Shown here: piece after piece, positions 1 through 8,134 of the stretch
Layout: the number at the start of each line of letters is the position of its first letter
Position numbering within the stretch: position 1 is the stretch's first letter
Assembly (NCBI RefSeq): GCF_013328815.1
Contig: NZ_JABUHN010000013.1
Span: forward strand, 1 to 64,000
Origin: Tabrizicola fusiformis
GTDB taxonomy: Bacteria; Pseudomonadota; Alphaproteobacteria; Rhodobacterales; Rhodobacteraceae
Reading direction: 5' to 3'
Length of the DNA stretch: 64,000 nucleotides
Notes under the pieces: generated by a model
Databases searched by the model: none
Seen by the model: the letters and a program-made list of their open reading frames with translations, nothing else
Told to the model about the DNA's origin: nothing
Translations under genes and position numbers: made by a program

Positions 1-81
1 CTATCACAGAGGTCGCGGGGTAGGTCTGTCCACGGAAAGGGGAGGTCCCACGATCAACCGATTTGTGCAACAGAGCCGCGC

Positions 82-95
82 GCATTGATCAATGC
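82..95. promoter_or_regulatory. Palindrome upstream of hvrA
   Basis: The 14-bp sequence GCATTGATCAATGC is a perfect palindrome 46 bp before the hvrA start. A wider imperfect pair, GCGCGCATT and AATGCGCGC, surrounds it out to about position 107. It could be an operator or an autoregulatory site of the H-NS-like protein, but this is inference from position and symmetry only. Confidence 0.35.
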
Positions 96-141
96 CTGAA
101 TGCGCGCTATGCAAAGCCATCCAAGCAGATGGAGAGGCCGA

Positions 142-459
142 ATGGCAATTGAACTTGACCACCTGTCGCTTAAAGAGCTTAAAGATCTTCAAGCGCAGGT
201 TGCGCGCGCCATTGCGAGCTTTGTCGATCGCAAAAAGAAAGATGCTCTGGCAGAGTTGGAAAACAAGGCCCGCGAACTCGGCTTTTCGCTGGCCGAATTG
301 ACCGGCGTTGCGCCCGCACCGCGCAAACGCACCGCCGCCGGGGCGAAATATGCCAACCCGGCCAATTCCGCCGATACCTGGTCGGGCCGCGGCCGCAAGC
401 CGCGCTGGTTTGCCGAGGCGCTGGCTTCGGGCAAGACCCCGGATGATCTGCTGATCTGA
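142..459 (+). CDS. hvrA: H-NS-like nucleoid protein, HvrA type
   Basis: This 105-residue protein has the layout of alphaproteobacterial H-NS/HvrA proteins. Residues 1-50 form a charged, probably coiled-coil oligomerisation region (LKELKDLQAQVARAI...). The C-terminus carries the DNA-binding signature TWSGRGRKPRWF near residues 82-93, followed by ALASGKTPDDLLI. The start at 142 was chosen over a longer frame because GGAGAGG lies just upstream of MAIELD. In R. capsulatus, HvrA is a low-light activator of photosynthesis genes and lies beside hvrB in the regulatory region near regA; here the next gene is a LysR regulator and ahcY follows 2.7 kb later, which supports the name. It may equally be a general xenogeneic silencer. 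The family call is firm; the HvrA role is inferred from synteny. Confidence 0.85.
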   Translation: MAIELDHLSLKELKDLQAQVARAIASFVDRKKKDALAELENKARELGFSLAELTGVAPAPRKRTAAGAKYANPANSADTWSGRGRKPRWFAEALASGKTPDDLLI

Positions 460-462
460 CCG

Positions 463-1338
463 TCAGATCGCCGATTTCAGCCATTTCATGAAAATGCGCA
501 ACTCGGGCCGCACCGGCCCGGGTTTGCGGACCATGTAATAGGCCAGGCTTTCATCCTGAATGCTGGCCAGCACCACCAGATAGCCCTCTTCCACGTCCTG
601 CTCGACTAGGGTTGCCGCCTCGACATGCAGGCCCAATCCTTCGCGCGCAGCGGCAAGGGCCAGCTCTTCATTCGGCATCAGGGTGATTTGCAGCGCGTCG
701 GGCCGCAGCCCGTTGCCTTTCAGCCATTCCAGCGCCTCGGGCCAGTCCTGCTCGATGACCCAAGGCATGGCCGACATTTCCGCTGCCGTCAGATCCTTGC
801 GGCCTTGCACCAGATCGGGCGCCCCCACGATCACATAGCGCGCCGTGGTCAGAAGTTCGGCTTCGACTCCCGGCCATTTGCCCGAGCCAAAGCGGATGCC
901 CAGATCAAGCCCGTCGCGGCGCAGGTCCATCGTGCGCTGTTCAGGATGCAACAGCAGCGGCACATCGGGGTGCTTCGCCCAGAACTCTCCCAGACGCGGC
1001 ATCAGCCATTGCGTCGCAAAGGCGGGCGTCATGGTGATGCGCAGCGGGCTGCCCTCATCGCCCGACCGCAGCTCGGACAGCGCCTGTTCGATGGTCTGGA
1101 ACCCGTCGGCCAGTGCCTGCGCCAGACGCACCCCCTTGGCGGTAAGCTTCAACCCCCGCCCCTCGCGGTAGATCAGCTCCAGCCCCAGACGCTCTTCCAG
1201 ACTGCGGACCTGCTGGGCTACCGCAGCGTGGGTGACATTCAGCGCCCGCGCCGCCTGTGAAAAGCCCTGCAACCGCGCGGCAGCTTCAAACGCGCGCAGC
1301 GCGGTCAGCGAGGGGAAGCCCATCCAATCGACAGCCAT
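463..1338 (-). CDS. hvrB: LysR-family regulator, HvrB-like
   Basis: This 291-residue protein is a full-length LysR regulator. An N-terminal winged helix-turn-helix spans about residues 8-66 (SLTALRAFEAAARLQGFSQ, then AARALNVTHAAVAQQVRSLE), followed by a substrate-binding-like effector domain. The N-terminus resembles GcvA/AmpR-type members. In R. capsulatus, HvrB activates ahcY in response to light intensity; hvrA and ahcY flank this locus here, so HvrB is the best name. It is convergent with hvrA (4-bp gap) and divergent from a 31-codon ORF at 1438, which could be a direct target because LysR regulators often control the divergent gene. The effector is unknown. Confidence 0.85.
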   Translation of the reverse strand: MAVDWMGFPSLTALRAFEAAARLQGFSQAARALNVTHAAVAQQVRSLEERLGLELIYREGRGLKLTAKGVRLAQALADGFQTIEQALSELRSGDEGSPLRITMTPAFATQWLMPRLGEFWAKHPDVPLLLHPEQRTMDLRRDGLDLGIRFGSGKWPGVEAELLTTARYVIVGAPDLVQGRKDLTAAEMSAMPWVIEQDWPEALEWLKGNGLRPDALQITLMPNEELALAAAREGLGLHVEAATLVEQDVEEGYLVVLASIQDESLAYYMVRKPGPVRPELRIFMKWLKSAI

Positions 1339-1437
1339 ATGATAGCCTGCCTAACAGTCAGGAAAAATCTCTGACTCGGCTTACAGGTGTGAAAGCGTTA
1401 TTTGCAAGCCACGAAACGCAAGTCTTAGGAGACAACC

Positions 1438-1533
1438 ATGATAAATCTGATTGCAGATGCCCTGCTGATCGCCGTTGGCGGCTATAACCCGCAGCCCCGC
1501 GCCCGCCGCGCCGACAAGGCCGCTAAAGCGTGA
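1438..1533 (+). CDS. Small 31-residue protein divergent from hvrB
   Basis: The ORF starts at ATG with a well-placed AGGAGA seven bases upstream and encodes 31 residues: MINLIADALLIAVGGYNP followed by a basic, Arg/Lys/Ala-rich tail. The first 15 residues are hydrophobic and the tail is cationic, so it may be a short membrane-associated peptide. It is divergent from the LysR gene, with 99 bp between the starts, and its last 11 bases overlap the convergent HD-hydrolase gene. No function is recognised. The ribosome binding site and location are the main support for it being real. Confidence 0.55.
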   Translation: MINLIADALLIAVGGYNPQPRARRADKAAKA

Positions 1534-2116
1534 GTTCGGCCAGCAACGCCGCATGTCTTGACACATAGTCCGCCCGCACCACTGCGGGCGGTCTCAGTTT
1601 GATCTCCAGCCCTTTCATCAGCACATCGCCCGGTCGCCCGAACAGCTTGTTCGCCTCGGCCTCGGAAAATCCCGCGATCTGCACCGCCTCAAGCCAGGCC
1701 GAAACCTTGTCCGCCGCCTTGATCGCCTTCTTGATCGGCGCGGGCAGCACGGCAGGCAGGCCAAAGCGGATATGAACCGCTGCCGCAATCCGCGCATCCA
1801 TCTCGCCATAACCCGGGCCGACCGCCGCCTTGACCGGACTGATCATGTCACCGATCACATATTCCGGGGCGTCATGCAGCAGTGCGGCGAGCTTCCAGCG
1901 GGCATCACCCTTGGGATTGGTGCGGCAGAAAATCTCTTCCACCAGCAAGGAATGTTCGGCCACCGAATAGGGCCAGTCGCCCCGGGTCTGGCCGTTCCAG
2001 CGCGCCACGAAGGCCAGACCATGCGCGATATCCTCGACCTCGATATCCACCGGGGTCGGGTCCAGCAGGTCAAGCCGCCGCCCCGACAGCATCCTTTGCC
2101 ATGCCCGCGCCGTCAT
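1523..2116 (-). CDS. HD-domain phosphohydrolase, YfbR-like
   Basis: This 197-residue protein contains the HD metal-binding signature. AEHSLLVEEI supplies the first His and LLHDAPEYVIGDM the His-Asp pair, around residues 57-100, followed by a helical bundle. The arrangement resembles YfbR-type 5'-deoxynucleotidases and related HD hydrolases that remove phosphate from nucleotides. The ATG at 2116 was chosen because it overlaps the stop of the upstream glycosyltransferase as ATGA, which points to translational coupling; a 10-codon longer frame exists. The substrate cannot be fixed from the sequence. Confidence 0.85.
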   Translation of the reverse strand: MTARAWQRMLSGRRLDLLDPTPVDIEVEDIAHGLAFVARWNGQTRGDWPYSVAEHSLLVEEIFCRTNPKGDARWKLAALLHDAPEYVIGDMISPVKAAVGPGYGEMDARIAAAVHIRFGLPAVLPAPIKKAIKAADKVSAWLEAVQIAGFSEAEANKLFGRPGDVLMKGLEIKLRPPAVVRADYVSRHAALLAELTL

Positions 2117-3111
2117 GCTGCACCTGCCACCAGCTTCACCTCCCATTCGTCGCGGAACCGGCCCAGTTGCGCCATCAGCCGCTTGCGCATCCGGTGTTGG
2201 TCCAGCATGTGCCGCGCCATCATGTCAACCGGCATCAGGCGCAGCCCGGCGGGCGGCACCGTCAGCGGCGCTTCGATCCCGGTGCGTTGAAAGAACGCGG
2301 CATAGGCGGCGACGAACCGGGCGTCGTGGCGGCCTGTCGGATCGGACCATGGCTTGGTCCCGCCGATGAAATGGCGCAGCCGGGGCGGATAGCTGCGGGT
2401 CAACAGCGGAAAACGCTGATTGCACATCCAGTTCCAGACCGGAGAAAGCTCGGCGAACTGCCCCCTCAGAACGCCGTTCAGCAGCGATTGGTCATGCAGC
2501 CGCATCACCGCGGGCACCCGGGCCACCAGATCCAGCCCGCGCGCCAGAACGGCCTCGTGCCGCCAGCCGGGAATGTCGATCAGCAGCAGGCCCGCGTTGA
2601 AATAGGGCAAGGCGCCAAGGCCCTGCGCGCGAAACTCACTGGCATGAAAGCCGGGTTGCAAGAGCGGGTCCACATCCTGCACCGCGGCCAGTACATGCGG
2701 ACCAAGGTCCAGCCGCAGCAGCCGGTCCAGACCGCCGTTTTCCAGAAAGAAGTCGCTGTCCAGATAAAGCAGCCGCCGATAGCGTCCGGCCAACACGTCT
2801 GGCAGCGCCAGCCGCAGATAGGTCGCGCTGGGCAGGCGGTGGGTGGGCAGCGCGGACAGCGCGGCGTCTTCTGTGACGACAAGATTGCCAATCCCGGCCC
2901 GCTCGGCCCAGCCGGGCAGCGCAAGCGGTTGCGCCGAAGCAATGTGAATGTCGAAATCCCGCCCCGGATGGGCCAGAACGACCTGATGCGCCAGATGCAG
3001 CGAATAGGGCAGATAGGCAGCGTCGCAGCACAACACCAGCGCGCAATCCGTTTCGCCCGGCGCTGAAAAGTCGAACATTGCTACCTGCAGGATGGGTCGG
3101 GGCGCAGACAT
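2113..3111 (-). CDS. Glycosyltransferase family 8-like protein
   Basis: This is a retaining GT8-type (galactosyltransferase LgtC/glycogenin-like) protein of about 332 residues. [20 protein letters not shown] matches the N-terminal nucleotide-sugar-binding strand, and [16 protein letters not shown] contains the DxD metal-binding motif. The C-terminal part has conserved-looking FNAGLLLID and HFIGGTKPW segments, typical of the family. Three starts are possible (3120, 3111 and 3078); 3078 ([11 protein letters not shown]) would avoid overlapping the ahcY promoter. It is divergent from ahcY and coupled to the HD hydrolase. A role in lipopolysaccharide or capsule decoration is likely, but no acceptor is evident. 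Confidence 0.82.
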   Translation of the reverse strand: MSAPRPILQVAMFDFSAPGETDCALVLCCDAAYLPYSLHLAHQVVLAHPGRDFDIHIASAQPLALPGWAERAGIGNLVVTEDAALSALPTHRLPSATYLRLALPDVLAGRYRRLLYLDSDFFLENGGLDRLLRLDLGPHVLAAVQDVDPLLQPGFHASEFRAQGLGALPYFNAGLLLIDIPGWRHEAVLARGLDLVARVPAVMRLHDQSLLNGVLRGQFAELSPVWNWMCNQRFPLLTRSYPPRLRHFIGGTKPWSDPTGRHDARFVAAYAAFFQRTGIEAPLTVPPAGLRLMPVDMMARHMLDQHRMRKRLMAQLGRFRDEWEVKLVAGAA

Positions 3112-3139
3112 TGTCCGCAAGGTCCAAGAATGCTATCTG
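3111..3139 (+). promoter_or_regulatory. Putative housekeeping promoter of ahcY
   Basis: TTGTCC (3111-3116) and TATCTG (3134-3139) are separated by 17 bp and lie 31 bp before the ahcY start. This fits a sigma-70-type promoter with a leader of about 25 bases, which leaves no room for a riboswitch after the promoter. Confidence 0.45.
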
Positions 3140-3169
3140 CGCCTGAACTCAGGATCAAGGAGCGCCCGC

Positions 3170-4564
3170 ATGGCTGCGGATTACATCGTCAAGGACATCG
3201 CACTGGCCGAATATGGCCGCAAGGAACTGACCATCGCCGAAACCGAAATGCCGGGCCTGATGGCCTGCCGCGAAGAATTCGGCCCGTCGCAGCCGCTGAA
3301 GGGCGCGCGGATCGCGGGCAGCCTGCATATGACGATCCAGACCGGCGTTCTGATCGAAACGCTCAAGGCGCTGGGCGCCGATGTGCGCTGGGCCTCGTGC
3401 AACATCTTCTCGACGCAAGACCACGCCGCGGCGGCGATTGCCGCCAGCGGCACCCCGGTTTTCGCCATCAAGGGCGAGACGCTGGAAGAATACTGGGAAT
3501 ATACCGACAAGATTTTCCAGTTCGCCGAAGGCACCTGCAACATGATCCTGGATGATGGCGGCGATGCCACGCTGTATATCCTTCTGGGTGCCCGCGTCGA
3601 AGCTGGCGAGACGGACCTGATCGCAGTGCCGACCAGCGATGAAGAGGTTTGCCTCTTCAACCAGATCAAAAAGCGTCTGGCAGCGTCGCCCGGTTGGTTC
3701 ACTCAACAGCGCGCAGCAATCAAGGGCGTGTCGGAAGAAACCACCACCGGCGTGCATCGTCTGTATGAGCTGCACAAGAAGGGCCAGCTTCCCTTCCCGG
3801 CGATTAACGTCAATGACTCGGTCACCAAATCGAAGTTCGACAACAAGTATGGCTGCAAGGAATCGCTGGTCGATGGCATCCGCCGCGCCACCGATACGAT
3901 GATGGCCGGCAAGGTGGCCGTGGTCTGCGGTTATGGCGACGTTGGCAAAGGCTCGGCCGCCTCGCTGCAAGGTGCTGGTGCGCGGGTGAAGGTGACCGAG
4001 GTTGACCCGATCTGCGCGCTGCAAGCCGCGATGGACGGGTTCGAGGTTGTCGTGCTTGAGGATGTGGTGGACAGCGCCGACATCTTCATCACCACCACCG
4101 GCAACAAGGACGTGATCCGCATCGAGCATATCCGCGAGATGAAGGACATGGCCATCGTCGGCAACATTGGCCATTTCGACAACGAAATTCAGGTCGCCGC
4201 CCTGCGCAACCACAAATGGACCAACATCAAGGATCAGGTGGATATGATCGAGATGCCCAATGGGCACCGGATCATCCTGTTGTCCGAAGGGCGTTTGCTG
4301 AACCTTGGCAATGCCACGGGCCACCCCAGCTTTGTGATGTCGGCCAGCTTCACCAACCAGACGCTGGCGCAGATCGAGCTTTGGACCAAGGGTGCCGAAT
4401 ACGCCCCCGGCGTCTATATCCTGCCCAAGGCGCTGGATGAAAAGGTTGCCCGCCTGCATCTGAAGAAGATCGGCGTGAAACTGACCGAGCTGCGCAAGGA
4501 GCAGGCCGACTACATTGGCGTCAAGGTCGAAGGCCCGTTCAAGAGCGACCATTACCGCTATTGA
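3170..4564 (+). CDS. ahcY: Adenosylhomocysteinase
   Basis: This 464-residue enzyme reversibly hydrolyses S-adenosylhomocysteine to adenosine and homocysteine, removing the product inhibitor of SAM methyltransferases in the cytoplasm. The NAD-binding glycine motif [10 protein letters not shown] lies near residue 254. The signatures [15 protein letters not shown] and NVDxIE-like [14 protein letters not shown] are present, and the C-terminus FKSDHYRY is typical. The length matches the longer bacterial form. The start at 3170 follows AAGGAG with good spacing; an upstream in-frame extension is rejected because it would cross the promoter. In R. capsulatus its expression depends on HvrB, whose homologue is encoded 1.8 kb upstream. 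A GC hairpin follows the stop. Confidence 0.97.
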   Translation: MAADYIVKDIALAEYGRKELTIAETEMPGLMACREEFGPSQPLKGARIAGSLHMTIQTGVLIETLKALGADVRWASCNIFSTQDHAAAAIAASGTPVFAIKGETLEEYWEYTDKIFQFAEGTCNMILDDGGDATLYILLGARVEAGETDLIAVPTSDEEVCLFNQIKKRLAASPGWFTQQRAAIKGVSEETTTGVHRLYELHKKGQLPFPAINVNDSVTKSKFDNKYGCKESLVDGIRRATDTMMAGKVAVVCGYGDVGKGSAASLQGAGARVKVTEVDPICALQAAMDGFEVVVLEDVVDSADIFITTTGNKDVIRIEHIREMKDMAIVGNIGHFDNEIQVAALRNHKWTNIKDQVDMIEMPNGHRIILLSEGRLLNLGNATGHPSFVMSASFTNQTLAQIELWTKGAEYAPGVYILPKALDEKVARLHLKKIGVKLTELRKEQADYIGVKVEGPFKSDHYRY

Positions 4565-4571
4565 TCCGCGC

Positions 4572-4603
4572 GGCGCGGCTTTGCCCAAGGGGGAAGCCGC
4601 GCC
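4572..4603 (+). terminator. Hairpin terminator after ahcY
   Basis: GGCGCGGCTT (4572-4581) pairs perfectly with AAGCCGCGCC (4594-4603) around a 12-base loop. It is followed by a T-rich but interrupted stretch (GATATTTCCCTTTG). It is probably an intrinsic terminator for ahcY. Confidence 0.65.
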
Positions 4604-4685
4604 GATATTTCCCTTTGTCTGTTTGCCCACTTCCCCTAGTCTTGCCCGACGCTGATGAATGCGCGACAGAATTTTGGGGAAAGCA

Positions 4686-5027
4686 ATGGGCAAGAGAGAC
4701 GAACTGATCGCCGGCTATGCCGAAGACCTGAAAACCAAATGCGGGATCACCCCTGATCTGGCGCTGTTGACCAAGGTGACCATCGGCTGCGGCCCTGCCA
4801 TTTATGACAATGACGCGCAGACCGTTGCCGCCAGCGATGCCGCCGAGATCGAGCGGGTGAAGGCGAATTTCCTGATCAAGAAGCTGGGTCTGTCTGATGG
4901 CCCCGCCCTGGCCGAGGGGATCAATGCCGCGATCGAGACCTATGGCCGGTCCGAGCGTAACAAGTATCGCGCGGTGTTCTACTATCTTCTGGTCAAGCAT
5001 TTCGGCAAGGAAGCCGTCTACAAGTAA
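4686..5027 (+). CDS. DUF2853 family protein
   Basis: This 113-residue soluble protein matches my recollection of DUF2853: an N-terminal MGKRDELIAGYAEDLKTKC-like region, a central YDNDAQTVAASDAAEIERVK segment and a C-terminal RSERNKYRAVFYYLLVKHFG helix. The family is a small alpha-helical protein of unknown function. The ATG at 4686 follows GGGGAAAGCA and is preferred over a start nine codons upstream. It sits alone between the ahcY terminator and an MFS transporter. Confidence 0.75.
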   Translation: MGKRDELIAGYAEDLKTKCGITPDLALLTKVTIGCGPAIYDNDAQTVAASDAAEIERVKANFLIKKLGLSDGPALAEGINAAIETYGRSERNKYRAVFYYLLVKHFGKEAVYK

Positions 5028-5118
5028 CGCCTTTTCGGGCGGGCAAGGCCCTGCGACAGACATTGCCATTTCCCGATAGCCGGGCAATGGTGCCCCGGCG
5101 CACAGGCCCGAGGTTTCA

Positions 5119-6315
5119 ATGACTGTCCAGTCCCAGCCCGCCCACTCCGTCGAATCGACGGTGGTTCCCGTCATTCTGGCCGTTTCACTGGGCCATCTTC
5201 TGAATGACCTGATGCAGTCGCTGATCCCGGCGTCCTATCCCTTGCTCAAGTCGAACCTTGGGCTGAACTTCACGCAGATCGGCCTGATCACCTTCGTCTT
5301 TCAGGGCACCGCCTCGATCCTGCAACCGCTGGTCGGGCTTTACACCGATAAACGCCCCATGCCCTATGCGCTGGCCGCCGGCATGGCCTCGACCGGGGTC
5401 GGGCTTGTGTTGCTGGCCCATGCTGCCACCTTGGCGATGGTGCTTCTGTCGGTCTCACTGATCGGCCTCGGCTCGTCGATCTTCCACCCCGAGGCGTCGC
5501 GGATTGCGCGGCTTGCGGCGGGGATGCGGCCCGGCTTTGCGCAATCGGTGTTTCAGGTGGGCGGCAATGCCGGATCGGCGCTTGGCCCGCTCGCCGCGGC
5601 CTGGATCGTGCTGGAGCGGGGCCAGATCTCCATCGAATGGTTCGCCGGGGTTGCCATGATTGGCATGGTGCTGTTGGCCATGGTCGGCCGTTGGTATGTG
5701 ACTACGGGTGCCGCCCGCGCCCTTGCCCGCAAATCGCGTGCCCGCGCTGCCACCGCGCTGCCCCGCGCAGTCGTGCGCTTTGGCATGTTCATGCTGATCT
5801 TGCTGATCTTCTCGAAATTCCTCTATTCGGTCAGCTTTTCAAGCTATTACGCCTTCTATCTGATCGAGCGGTTCCAGTTAACCGACCAGCAGGCGCTGAA
5901 CTGCCTGTTCATTTTCCTTGCGGCGGTGGCGGCGGGCACCATCATTGGCGGCCCGATTGGCGACCGGATCGGACGGCGCAAGGTGATCCTGTGGTCAATC
6001 CTCGGCATCCTGCCGCTGACCGTCGCGCTGCCTTGGCTGCCGCTGATCCCCAATGTCGCGGTTGCGGCGCTGGCCGGGCTGATCCTCGCCTCGGCCTTTC
6101 CGGCGATGGTGGTATATGCGCAGGATCTGATGCCGCAGCATACCGGCATGGTGGCGGGTCTGCTTTTCGGTCTGGCCTTTGGCATTGCGGCCTTTGGCGC
6201 GGCGGGCTTGGGCATTATGGCCGACGCTTGGGGCATCGTTACGGTCTATCAGATTTGCGCCTTCCTGCCACTGCTGGGGCTTGCCGCGTTCTTCCTGCCC
6301 GAGCCGCGGGGCTGA
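5119..6315 (+). CDS. MFS transporter, fosmidomycin-resistance (Fsr) type
   Basis: This 398-residue integral membrane protein has about 12 hydrophobic segments. The N-terminus (VVPVILAVSLGHLLNDLMQS, then LIPASYPLLKSNLGLNFTQI) and the motif IFHPEASRIARLAAG are characteristic of the Fsr/YfnC branch of the major facilitator superfamily. The loop motif GDRIGRRKVI occurs between helices of the second half. Such proteins are proton-driven exporters in the inner membrane; E. coli Fsr exports fosmidomycin. The actual substrate here is unknown, and the label is a family name, not evidence of resistance. Confidence 0.85.
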   Translation: MTVQSQPAHSVESTVVPVILAVSLGHLLNDLMQSLIPASYPLLKSNLGLNFTQIGLITFVFQGTASILQPLVGLYTDKRPMPYALAAGMASTGVGLVLLAHAATLAMVLLSVSLIGLGSSIFHPEASRIARLAAGMRPGFAQSVFQVGGNAGSALGPLAAAWIVLERGQISIEWFAGVAMIGMVLLAMVGRWYVTTGAARALARKSRARAATALPRAVVRFGMFMLILLIFSKFLYSVSFSSYYAFYLIERFQLTDQQALNCLFIFLAAVAAGTIIGGPIGDRIGRRKVILWSILGILPLTVALPWLPLIPNVAVAALAGLILASAFPAMVVYAQDLMPQHTGMVAGLLFGLAFGIAAFGAAGLGIMADAWGIVTVYQICAFLPLLGLAAFFLPEPRG

Positions 6316-6354
6316 CCGGGGGCATTTGCCTCAAATGCCAAAGAAGCCTTGATT

Positions 6355-6383
6355 GAACCCAAGCCCGATTCGGGGCTAGGTTC
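6355..6383. terminator. Inverted repeat between convergent genes
   Basis: GAACCCAAGCCC and GGGGCTAGGTTC form an imperfect stem around GATTC, 40 bp past the MFS stop and 109 bp from the end of the convergent EVE gene. There is no clear T-run. A second perfect short stem, GGCATTTG/CAAATGCC, lies at 6321-6339. Confidence 0.35.
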
Positions 6384-6491
6384 ACGTCAGGACAGCATGT
6401 CCGGGCCCTTATTTCAGAACACGCGTGGTGCCAGGGGAGCGCGTGGGGTGGATGGGGGGCCCGTAGGGGTGCGGGCCCTCCGTTTCCCGGA

Positions 6492-6911
6492 TCAGGGTGC
6501 AACGCCGCCCAATCGGCAGATGATCTGCCATTCCTCGGGCGTCACCGGCTGCACAGAAAGGCGGCTGTTGTTGACCAGAACCATCTGTTCCAACCCCGGC
6601 TCAACCTTGCAGGTGTCCAGCGTCACCGGGCGGGCAAATGGCCGGACCGCGCGGATATGCACGCAGTCCCAGCGCGGATCGTCTGTGGTGCTGTCGGGCG
6701 CGCTTTCGGCGCTGACCTCAACAATCCCCACCACTTCCTTGCCGATGTTCGAGTGGTAAAAGAACCCCAGATCGCCGACCTTCATCGCCCGCATGTTGTT
6801 GCGCGCCTGATAGTTGCGCACACCATGCCATTCCTCGCCCGCCGCGCCCTTGGCAACCTGCTGATCCCAGCTCCAGGTGTCCGGCTCGGATTTGAAGAGC
6901 CAGTAATTCAT
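6492..6911 (-). CDS. EVE (PUA-like) domain protein
   Basis: This 139-residue protein is a single EVE domain. The N-terminus MNYWLFKSEPDTWSWDQQ and the segments GVRNYQARNNMRAMKVGDLG and FYHSN are diagnostic of the family, which has a PUA-like fold thought to bind modified nucleobases in DNA or RNA. The ATG at 6911 overlaps the stop of the upstream YciI gene as ATGA, which fixes the start. It is the last gene of the tsaD-gpsA-yciI-EVE minus-strand run, an arrangement conserved in Rhodobacteraceae. Because it sits with tsaD, a link to tRNA modification is plausible, but this is inference. Confidence 0.9.
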   Translation of the reverse strand: MNYWLFKSEPDTWSWDQQVAKGAAGEEWHGVRNYQARNNMRAMKVGDLGFFYHSNIGKEVVGIVEVSAESAPDSTTDDPRWDCVHIRAVRPFARPVTLDTCKVEPGLEQMVLVNNSRLSVQPVTPEEWQIICRLGGVAP

Positions 6912-7180
6912 CCGATCACCTTCTTCCATTCGCTGATGCTGATGCTTTCGAACAGCCCGGCCTTGGCATAGGGGTCATTCGCAGCCCAGTCCTCGGCCTG
7001 CGCCAGCGTTTCAACTTCCAGCACCACAAGGCTGCCGGTCATCTGCCCTTCGGGGCTCAGGAACGGCCCCGCCATCTCGACCACGCCCGAGACGCGGATA
7101 TGCTCCAGATGCGCCGCGCGATTGTCGAGACGGGTTTGCAGGTGGCCGGGCTTGTCCCGGCAGATCAAGGCAACGCGCAT
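6908..7180 (-). CDS. YciI family protein
   Basis: This 90-residue ferredoxin-like-fold protein belongs to the YciI/YCII family. It has the pattern CRDKPGHLQTRLDNRAAHLEH at residues 7-27, a glycine/proline turn (AGPFLSPEGQMTGSLVVLE) and ANDPYAKAGLFESISISEWKKV at the C-terminus. Family members are small dimeric proteins with a conserved His-Asp pair; no general function is established. The stop overlaps the EVE start, and the gene lies 3 bp after gpsA, so all are probably one transcript. Confidence 0.88.
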   Translation of the reverse strand: MRVALICRDKPGHLQTRLDNRAAHLEHIRVSGVVEMAGPFLSPEGQMTGSLVVLEVETLAQAEDWAANDPYAKAGLFESISISEWKKVIG

Positions 7181-7183
7181 GGC

Positions 7184-8134
7184 TTACTCCTGTTTGAGGG
7201 GGCGCGACAGCAGGGCCTGAATGGCCTGCGGCAGAGAAATTTCCCGGTCGATCAATGCCGCGACCATCGCGGTGATCGGCATGTCGATGTTCAGCTTTCG
7301 CGCCATGTTGCTGACGGCTTTGGCCGTCGCGGCACCCTCGACCGTCACCGCAGGGTCAAAACCCTGACCTGATCCAAGCGCCTGCCCATAGCGAAAGTTG
7401 CGCGACTGCGCCGAGGTGCAGGTCAGCACAAGGTCACCGAAACCCGAAAGCCCCGCCAGCGTTTCGGCCCGCGCCCCCAGCGCCAGCGCCAGCCGCAGCA
7501 TTTCGGCATAGCCACGGGTCATCAGCGCGGCCCGGGCGGAATCGCCCAATCCGGCGCCAATCACCACACCGGCGGCAATCGCCACGACATTCTTGAGCGC
7601 CCCGCCAAGCTCTGCCCCCGTCACATCGTCGGATCGGTAAAGACGCAGGCTGGGCGTCGAAAGCAGGCGTTGCAGGGCCTCATCGCCGCCCGCCAGCGTC
7701 AGGGCCGTGGGCAGGCCGCGGGCGATATCGGCGGCAAAGCTTGGTCCGGTCAGAACGGCCGCCTCCAGATCGGGCCGCGCCCGGCGCAGCAGTTCGGCGG
7801 GGCCTTTCAGTGTCCGCAGGTCCACGCCCTTGCAGCAGGCCACCAGCCACCGGCTGCGCAACTCTGTCCCAAAGGCATCCAGAAACCCACCCAGCGCCTG
7901 CATCGGCAGCGACAAAAGCACGGCATGGGCGCCAGACAAAGCGGCCCGATCCGCCGTAACAGTGACCGTTTCGGGCAGGGCGATACCCGGAAGTCGTGCC
8001 ATGTTGCTGCGTCCGCGCTGCATGGCCTCTGCCTGTGCGGCGTCGCGCGCCCACAGCACCACCTCCCGCCCCTCGCGGCCAAGAGCAACCGCAAGCGCGG
8101 TTCCGAAAGCGCCCGCACCAATGACCCCGATCAT
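7184..8134 (-). CDS. gpsA: NAD(P)-dependent glycerol-3-phosphate dehydrogenase
   Basis: This 316-residue cytosolic enzyme reduces dihydroxyacetone phosphate to sn-glycerol 3-phosphate, the backbone for phospholipids. The Rossmann motif [14 protein letters not shown] begins at residue 4. The segment [36 protein letters not shown] and the [20 protein letters not shown] signature with its catalytic Lys are present. The ATG at 8134 overlaps the tsaD stop (ATGA) and is preferred to a 51-codon extension that would lie inside tsaD. Confidence 0.96.
   Translation of the reverse strand: MIGVIGAGAFGTALAVALGREGREVVLWARDAAQAEAMQRGRSNMARLPGIALPETVTVTADRAALSGAHAVLLSLPMQALGGFLDAFGTELRSRWLVACCKGVDLRTLKGPAELLRRARPDLEAAVLTGPSFAADIARGLPTALTLAGGDEALQRLLSTPSLRLYRSDDVTGAELGGALKNVVAIAAGVVIGAGLGDSARAALMTRGYAEMLRLALALGARAETLAGLSGFGDLVLTCTSAQSRNFRYGQALGSGQGFDPAVTVEGAATAKAVSNMARKLNIDMPITAMVAALIDREISLPQAIQALLSRPLKQE

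Noticed and set aside
3111-3169. A SAH or SAM riboswitch upstream of ahcY.
   Set aside because: The putative promoter leaves only about 25 bases before the start, and no pseudoknot-like conserved core was visible.
3155-4693. A 512-codon antisense frame opposite ahcY.
   Set aside because: ahcY is certain, and the antisense product has no recognisable domain and no ribosome binding site.
5119-6315. Drug resistance from the Fsr-type transporter.
   Set aside because: The family name comes from E. coli Fsr; sequence alone cannot show that fosmidomycin or any drug is exported.
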